Below are positions 59,650 to 64,000 of a DNA stretch of 64,000 bases, in pieces. Position 1 is the stretch's first letter; each line of letters begins with the position of its first letter. Origin of the DNA: Janthinobacterium sp051380735 (GTDB taxonomy: Bacteria; Pseudomonadota; Gammaproteobacteria; Burkholderiales; Burkholderiaceae_D); contig NZ_JBNYXQ010000005.1 in the NCBI RefSeq assembly GCF_051380735.1, positions 186,001 to 250,000 on the forward strand, in the 5' to 3' direction. A program made the position numbers and the translations under genes. The notes beneath the pieces are model-generated. The model saw nothing but the letters and a program-made list of their open reading frames with translations. It was not told the origin of the DNA and ran no database searches.

Positions 59650-60462
59650 CTACGGTAACCTGGCCAGCATGGCGGGCAGCTCCCTGATCATCGCTTCGCG
59701 CGTGCGCAAGCCGGCCGACTGCTGGCCCGCTTGCTCATCTTGCACCAGCCGTGCAAACACAAACGTGCGTTCGCCCTTGCTGACCCAGCCGACAAACCAG
59801 CCATAGCCATGCGCTTCGTCAGCGGTGCCATCAGCCTTGCGCGGAAAGGCGGCGCCCGTCTTGCCATGCAACTGCCAGCCGCCGGGCAAGTCCGCCAGGC
59901 GCGTCAGGCTGGCTGTCTGGTCCATCGCCTCCCGGCTGACGGGGAGTTGATGATTGACCAGCTTGCGCAGGAAACCCAGTTGTTCGAGCGGCGAGATTTT
60001 CAGCGAGGAACTGATCCAGGAACGCTCCAGGCCGTTGTCCTTGCCGGGGTCGCCCGACACGTCCGCATTGCCATAGCCCAGCGAACGCGTGTATTTCTGG
60101 AAACGCGCCGCGCCGAGCGCCTGCGTGATCTGCTGCGAGTACCAGACGACGGAATACTGCATCCAGCGCGCCGGATCGGTATCCTGGCGCCAGGCGTCGC
60201 CGCCCCTGTCCACATACGTTTGCTTGTAAGGCAGGCGCGGCGCGTGCTGGTCCTTGAGGAAGCCGGCGTCATAGCCCATCAGGCTGAGCGCGATCTTGAA
60301 GGTCGACGCTGGCGTGACTCGGTCGATGCAGTTTCCTTCCTGCATCACCACCGTGCCGGAGGCGGCATCGGCGATGGCAGTACAGAGGGTGGCGGCCTGG
60401 GCCGTTGCGGACAGGCTGAAAGCCAGCGGTAAAAACGAGATCAGGGCAGAGCGAAATTTCAT
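59650..60462 (-). CDS. Class D (OXA-type) beta-lactamase
   Basis: 270 residues with a signal peptide (~1-23). Motifs in the expected order: STFK (S53-K56), SVV (103-105), YGN (129-131), KTG (200-202). The catalytic Lys in STFK is carboxylated in this class. GGAGG lies 3 bases before ATG 60462. The closest OXA subgroup cannot be named from sequence alone. It is downstream of a small protein gene and upstream of a PBP gene on the same strand. Confidence 0.92.
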   Translation of the reverse strand: MKFRSALISFLPLAFSLSATAQAATLCTAIADAASGTVVMQEGNCIDRVTPASTFKIALSLMGYDAGFLKDQHAPRLPYKQTYVDRGGDAWRQDTDPARWMQYSVVWYSQQITQALGAARFQKYTRSLGYGNADVSGDPGKDNGLERSWISSSLKISPLEQLGFLRKLVNHQLPVSREAMDQTASLTRLADLPGGWQLHGKTGAAFPRKADGTADEAHGYGWFVGWVSKGERTFVFARLVQDEQAGQQSAGLRTREAMIRELPAMLARLP

Positions 60463-60537
60463 GGGCCTCCGGGATGCGTGCAGATGGCAAAGCGAAATTG
60501 TACCCACCTGCAGCCGCTCTTGCCAATGGCCGATGCC

Positions 60538-60720
60538 TCAGTCCCGTTCTTGCTGGCCGTCTGCCGGCGAGCGCTGCGGCTTCATGCGCTCTTCCTCGAG
60601 TTCACCCATGCCCATTTTTTCCTCGTCGAGCAGATCATGTTCGCGCCGTTCGCGCTCCACGTCCGCTTCGACCGCATCGCCGCCGTGGTCCAGGCCTGAT
60701 TCGCCGTTCTTGTGTGCCAT
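60538..60720 (-). CDS. Small highly charged protein (60 aa)
   Basis: 60 residues, Glu/Arg/Asp-rich and without hydrophobic segments (HGGDAVEADVERERREHDLL). GGAG lies 8 bases before the ATG at 60720. Function unknown. Located between AlkB and the beta-lactamase gene on the same strand. Confidence 0.55.
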   Translation of the reverse strand: MAHKNGESGLDHGGDAVEADVERERREHDLLDEEKMGMGELEEERMKPQRSPADGQQERD

Positions 60721-60814
60721 CGTCCATCTCCATTATCTGAATGAAAAGCAGTGTAGTCGGAAATTGGACAAGGGCAGCGTTCTTGTGGGCAGCAGGCAAG
60801 GTGCACGCCAAGCG

Positions 60815-61477
60815 TCAGGCTGCCTTGCGGAATGTCAGGTTGATGCGCTGCGCGCCCAGCAGCGCATGCTGGCCATCCTTCAGGGGCGCCACGCCGTGGT
60901 AGCGCAGGCGGTCGGCGCCGCCCCATACCACCACGTCGCCATGCACCAGCACGATGCGCGCGGCGTGGTCGGCGCGCAGCACACCGCCAAACAGGAAAGT
61001 GGCAGGCAGGCCCAGCGAGACGGAAACGATGGGCGCTGTCAGGTCGCATTCGTCCTTGTCCTGGTGCAGCGCCATGCGGGCGCCCGGCACATAGCGGTTG
61101 ACCAGGCAGGCGTCGGGCATGAAACCGGGGTAGCCAGCCTTTGCTGCCGCCTCTTGCGCCAGTTGCAGAAACACCGGCGGCATGTCCGGCCACGGCGCGC
61201 TGCCGGCCGGATCTTGCCGCACATAGCGGTAGCCCCGCGTATCGGTCACCCAGCCAAGCTGGCCGCAATTGCTCATCGCCACCGACATGCGCAAGCCGCC
61301 CGGCGTGGCCATATGGCGCAACGGCGCTGCTTGCACGATGGCGTCAATCGCGACCAGCAGCTGAGTCACCCAGGGCAAGGCAAAACCGCGCAGCAGCACG
61401 GAGGCGGTACTGCCTGGCACCAGCGGCACGGGGCCGCTGGCGGCGAAATCATCATCGGCAAACAGGGACAGGTTCAT
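60815..61477 (-). CDS. alkB: Alpha-ketoglutarate-dependent DNA repair dioxygenase AlkB
   Basis: 220 residues (E. coli 216). Repairs alkylated bases by oxidative demethylation. Fe(II) ligands H138 and D140 (LHQDKDE) and H194 (RYHGVAPL); the 2-oxoglutarate Arg pair is R211 and R217 (RINLTFRK). The nucleotide-recognition region MSVAMSNCG precedes. No ada gene is next to it. Confidence 0.92.
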   Translation of the reverse strand: MNLSLFADDDFAASGPVPLVPGSTASVLLRGFALPWVTQLLVAIDAIVQAAPLRHMATPGGLRMSVAMSNCGQLGWVTDTRGYRYVRQDPAGSAPWPDMPPVFLQLAQEAAAKAGYPGFMPDACLVNRYVPGARMALHQDKDECDLTAPIVSVSLGLPATFLFGGVLRADHAARIVLVHGDVVVWGGADRLRYHGVAPLKDGQHALLGAQRINLTFRKAA

Positions 61478-61567
61478 GCCCTATTCTAGCGCGCCGTGAA
61501 AAAAGGCGCAGCGTCGGTTACAGTAGCGTCTACACTCACTTGACTGCACCTTACTTGGACTACTACG

Positions 61568-62041
61568 ATGGATCATTACGCCGATTTGCTAGCCACCCTG
61601 GCGCAGCAGGAAGAAACCCTGCAGTTCGACCGCTTCGACAACGACACCGCGCTGGCCGTCGGCCTGTGGATCGTCGAGGAAGTGCGCAAGCGTGGCAAGG
61701 CCGTCACCGTCGATATCACGCGCAATGGCCAGGTGCTGTTCCACTATGCCATGAGCGGCGCCACCATCGACCAGGCCGACTGGATACGGCGCAAGAACAA
61801 TACGGTGCAGCGCTTTGCGCGCAGCTCATACGCGATGGGTATTTCCTACAAAAACAAGGGCGCGACGTTCGAAGAAGTCGCCTACCTGGACAATGTGGAA
61901 TATGCGGGCCACGGCGGCGCGTTTCCCTTGCTGATCCGTGGCGTGGGCATGGTCGGCACGGTCACCGTGTCGGGCCTGGCGCAGGCCGATGACCATGCGC
62001 TGGTGGTAGCGGCATTGCAGGCGCAGCTGGACGCGCACTGA
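61568..62041 (+). CDS. UPF0303/HbpS-like haem-degrading-domain protein
   Basis: 157-residue single-domain protein of the UPF0303 (GlcG/HbpS) type: DTALAVGLWIVEEVRKRGK, FHYAMSGAT, PLLIRGVGMVGTVTVSGL. Known relatives bind haem or small ligands, but this subgroup has no settled function. The 3' end overlaps the convergent gene by about 80 bases. Confidence 0.85.
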   Translation: MDHYADLLATLAQQEETLQFDRFDNDTALAVGLWIVEEVRKRGKAVTVDITRNGQVLFHYAMSGATIDQADWIRRKNNTVQRFARSSYAMGISYKNKGATFEEVAYLDNVEYAGHGGAFPLLIRGVGMVGTVTVSGLAQADDHALVVAALQAQLDAH

Positions 62042-62447
62042 TCAAGGCAATCGCCTTGTGCACGCGATGCGCGCGCAGCAGGAAAAATCCGAATGGCAGG
62101 CCGTACAGTAAAAAGAGCAGGTAGACCATGGGATCGCCCCATGAGATGGCGCACAAGCTGCACATCACGAAGCTCGCCACCAGTTGAAACAGCAACTGCC
62201 CCCGCGAGGGCGCCACCACCTCGCCAGAGCCGTGATCGACCCAGCCGCGCAAGGTGCTCCAGTCGCCCTCCTTTTCGAGGATGGCCGTGACTTCCATGCC
62301 AGCTTCGATCGCCGGCCAGCCCGGCAGCCACAAGGAATAATGTCGGCTGGCGCCCGAGGCAAAGCCGAAATTCGTCGTTTTTCTTCCTCGACCGCTGAGG
62401 CGCTCGACACTGAAGACGCGGTCAATGGTGACGGTTGCTGGATGCAA
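61962..62447 (-). CDS. Hypothetical membrane protein
   Basis: 161 residues. N-terminal soluble beta-rich half (LPGWPAIEAGMEVTAILEKEGDW) and two membrane helices (LLFQLVASFVMCSLCAISW and PMVYLLFLLYGLPFGFFLL). The C-terminal tail is Pro/Ala-rich and overlaps the convergent UPF0303 gene by about 80 bases. The tail could be shorter if the stop were misread, but the frame is continuous. No known family. Confidence 0.65.
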   Translation of the reverse strand: MHPATVTIDRVFSVERLSGRGRKTTNFGFASGASRHYSLWLPGWPAIEAGMEVTAILEKEGDWSTLRGWVDHGSGEVVAPSRGQLLFQLVASFVMCSLCAISWGDPMVYLLFLLYGLPFGFFLLRAHRVHKAIALISARPAAPAMPLPPAHGHRPAPGPTR

Positions 62448-62467
62448 GTGAAGGTTCCGGCGGGCGG

Positions 62468-63013
62468 TCAGGATGGGTTGATCAGCGAGCTTAGCACATG
62501 ATCGGCCCAGTGTCCGTTGATTTTCAGGTAGCGCCTGGCCAGCCCTTCCCTTTCAAAACCCAGTCGCTGCAGCAAGGCGGCGCTCCTGACGTTGGCGGGC
62601 TGGTAATTTGCCATGATACGGTGCAGCCCGATGGACTGGAAGATGTGGGTAATCGCCGCTTGCAACGCTTCGGCCATATAGCCCCTGCCCTGATGCTCTG
62701 CTGATAGCGAAAAGCCGAGATGGCAGGCCTGGAACGGGCCGCGCACGATATTCGTGAAGCTGCACAGGCCGATCAATTCCGTGCTGCCCTGCCTTGCCAG
62801 CAACCAGTGTACCGCGCTGCCGCCGGCCAGGTGCTCGCGCATCTGGCGCAGTTGCAGTTCCACGTCATCGAGGGTGTAGAACGACGCGGCACGCAGCGGC
62901 TCCCATGAGCTCAGATGCATCCGGTTCGATAGCCGGTAACGCAACAGAGCCGGCCCGTCATCGGCAGCGGGCTGCGCCAGCACCAGGCGCTGCGTGCGTA
63001 TCCGCTCTGTCAT
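62468..63013 (-). CDS. GNAT-family N-acetyltransferase (RimJ-like)
   Basis: 181 residues. Acetyl-CoA-binding region LSAEHQGRGYMAEAL, and IGLHRIMANYQPANVRSAALLQRLGFEREGL typical of RimJ/RimL. Could acetylate a ribosomal protein or a small molecule; the substrate is unknown. Ends 20 bases from the preceding gene. Confidence 0.9.
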   Translation of the reverse strand: MTERIRTQRLVLAQPAADDGPALLRYRLSNRMHLSSWEPLRAASFYTLDDVELQLRQMREHLAGGSAVHWLLARQGSTELIGLCSFTNIVRGPFQACHLGFSLSAEHQGRGYMAEALQAAITHIFQSIGLHRIMANYQPANVRSAALLQRLGFEREGLARRYLKINGHWADHVLSSLINPS

Positions 63014-63017
63014 GCGA

Positions 63018-63485
63018 TTACTTCGGTCTGGTCGACAGCGCCACGATCGCCACGCCGGCCGCCACGATCAGCGCATCCTCGATCAGGCCGCTACGGGTCT
63101 GGCCGATGCGCGCCATCGCCTCCTTGCGGCCCGCCAGGGTCAGGTAGGCCAGCGGCACGGCGGTAGCGACCGCGACGGCAGCACCGGTCTTTTCACGCCC
63201 TTCAGGCGCCAGCGCCGCGCCGGCAATGCCGGCACTCAACACGCGTGCCAGCAAGCCCAGGAACACCGTGCGGTCCGGCGCCGTCTTCATTTTGTCGCCG
63301 TACAATTCTGCCGCGCCCATCACCAGCGCACCGGCCTTGAACACGGGACGGTCGAGCAGCACCAGTTGGCCCGTCGTGTGGCGCCCGGCCAGGCGCGCGG
63401 CGGCGATAGTGGCCATCGGTGTCATGGAACGCGCGCTGGCAACAGCGCCGATCAGGATCGAGGAAAGCAGGCTGCGGATATTCAT
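63018..63485 (-). CDS. DUF4126-like membrane protein
   Basis: 155 residues with about four hydrophobic segments; the N-terminus (LLSSILIGAVASARSMTPMA) and C-terminus (LIEDALIVAAGVAIVAL) match DUF4126-type proteins. AGGAG lies 8 bases before ATG 63485. Function unknown. The stop is 4 bases before the acetyltransferase start, so the two are probably co-transcribed. Confidence 0.8.
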   Translation of the reverse strand: MNIRSLLSSILIGAVASARSMTPMATIAAARLAGRHTTGQLVLLDRPVFKAGALVMGAAELYGDKMKTAPDRTVFLGLLARVLSAGIAGAALAPEGREKTGAAVAVATAVPLAYLTLAGRKEAMARIGQTRSGLIEDALIVAAGVAIVALSTRPK

Positions 63486-63601
63486 CTTGTGTACTCCTGT
63501 GCGTGGGATGTTGTCGCATCAAGGCTGCCGGTAACGGCCTCGTCATGCAAGATGGTTATTGTAGCCAGCTCTGCGTGTCGTGTCGCCACGCAGGGCTGGC
63601 G

Positions 63602-63907
63602 TTACAGGCAGGCCGGCGCCCATATGCAGCCAGGCATGAACGATGAGACAAAGTACGCGAGACAAGACCACACGACGACAGCGATCACCCGCAGCACCTT
63701 CTTCATCCATGAAGGCGGGAAATAGCTGGCCGCCAGCACGGCCAGCACCAGCGCCAGGAGCACAAGAAAGGTGTCCACTTGCCGCGACAAAGGCAGGTGC
63801 AACTGGTACTCCCAGTACATGAGCGCAATATGAACGGCCGGAACAAGAATGACTGCAAAGGCCAGTGCGGCCAGGTCGGCATGTCGATGGGTGTTACTGC
63901 CTTGCAT
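63602..63907 (-). CDS. Small membrane protein
   Basis: 101 residues with three hydrophobic segments (LAALAFAVILVPAVHIALMYW, FLVLLALVLAVLAASYF, VLRVIAVVVWSCLAYFV). GAGG lies a few bases before ATG 63907. No known family or partner. Confidence 0.68.
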   Translation of the reverse strand: MQGSNTHRHADLAALAFAVILVPAVHIALMYWEYQLHLPLSRQVDTFLVLLALVLAVLAASYFPPSWMKKVLRVIAVVVWSCLAYFVSSFMPGCIWAPACL

Positions 63908-63950
63908 GGCACCTCACGGTCGCCAGGGTTAGCGCCGCAGTGTAGCCTGC

Positions 63951-63984
63951 CATTGCCATTGCCATGATGGCAATGATGGCAATG
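63951..63984. repeat. Short direct and inverted CATTGCCAT repeats
   Basis: Two overlapping CATTGCCAT copies (63951-63965) are followed, after one base, by two ATGGCAATG copies (63967-63984). They form a 9-bp perfect hairpin with a single-base loop plus partial extensions. Possibly a terminator or structural repeat at the edge of the window; its context continues beyond the end. Confidence 0.4.
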
Positions 63985-64000
63985 ATCACCATGCTCTGAC

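Noticed and set aside
1..64000. CRISPR arrays, tRNA or rRNA genes, prophage modules, complete insertion sequences
   Set aside because: No regularly spaced direct repeats, cloverleaf-like sequences, rRNA signatures, integrase, capsid or transposase proteins were seen.

Overview
The window is high-GC DNA with dense, mostly chromosomal gene content. The proteins are typical of a betaproteobacterium of the Oxalobacteraceae (Janthinobacterium/Duganella/Massilia type): Rrf2/NsrR, a FecI-FecR-receptor iron module, ActP/DUF485, many hybrid sensor kinases, a PaoABC-like molybdoenzyme and an OXA-type class D beta-lactamase. The genus is inferred from protein flavour, not proven. I see no rRNA, tRNA, CRISPR array, prophage or complete insertion sequence. 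The one mobile-looking item is a 260-bp MITE-like insertion.

Layout. 1-3.7 kb: a truncated MHYT-PAS hybrid histidine kinase and a small unknown gene. 3.8-8.1 kb: a Fur-box-preceded ECF sigma / FecR / TonB-receptor iron-uptake module, with the MITE-like element between fecR and the receptor. 8.2-14.7 kb: a chemoreceptor, an HTH-GAF regulator, a LysR regulator divergent from an MFS exporter and an exported hydrolase, and a DUF3617 protein. 14.8-18.7 kb: a three-subunit molybdenum hydroxylase (PaoABC type). 18.9-20.2 kb: small unknown genes. 20.3-24.7 kb: pyruvate kinase and PEP carboxylase. 25.0-30.9 kb: nsrR, a hybrid kinase, the DUF485-actP acetate uptake pair and the flavohaemoglobin gene hmp, so nitric-oxide sensor and target lie close together.

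31.3-37.4 kb is the most interesting region. It is a six-gene, tightly packed stressosome-like operon: RsbR, RsbS, RsbT, an RsbT-type ATPase fused to an RsbX/SpoIIE-type phosphatase, an RsbT-type ATPase fused to a hybrid histidine kinase, and a REC-kinase-REC protein. No sigma-B, RsbU, RsbV or RsbW is present. The sequence suggests a stressosome whose output is rewired from a sigma factor to phosphorelay proteins.

37.5-43.7 kb: a membrane metallophosphoesterase, a DUF4303 protein, a LysR/SDR pair, a DHA2 exporter and a TrxR-like flavoprotein. 43.7-46.9 kb: an operon of a DUF2946 protein, a Lol/Mac-type ABC transporter, a DUF3299 protein and a TlpA-like thioredoxin, preceded by a striking nested 45-bp dyad. 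It looks like an envelope metal-homeostasis locus. 47.0-52.2 kb: a DUF885 peptidase-like protein and a GH3 lipoprotein glycosidase divergent from an AraC regulator. 52.2-57 kb: an HxlR/azoreductase pair, a quinol monooxygenase-like protein, exported unknowns, an M17 N-domain protein and a Tat-signal SDR. 57.1-61.5 kb, minus strand: AlkB, a small charged protein, an OXA beta-lactamase and a bifunctional penicillin-binding protein. 61.6-63.9 kb: a UPF0303 protein, an acetyltransferase and small membrane proteins.

Start codons were chosen by Shine-Dalgarno position, overlap with the upstream gene and family alignment. Several are non-ATG (CTG, GTG or TTG).
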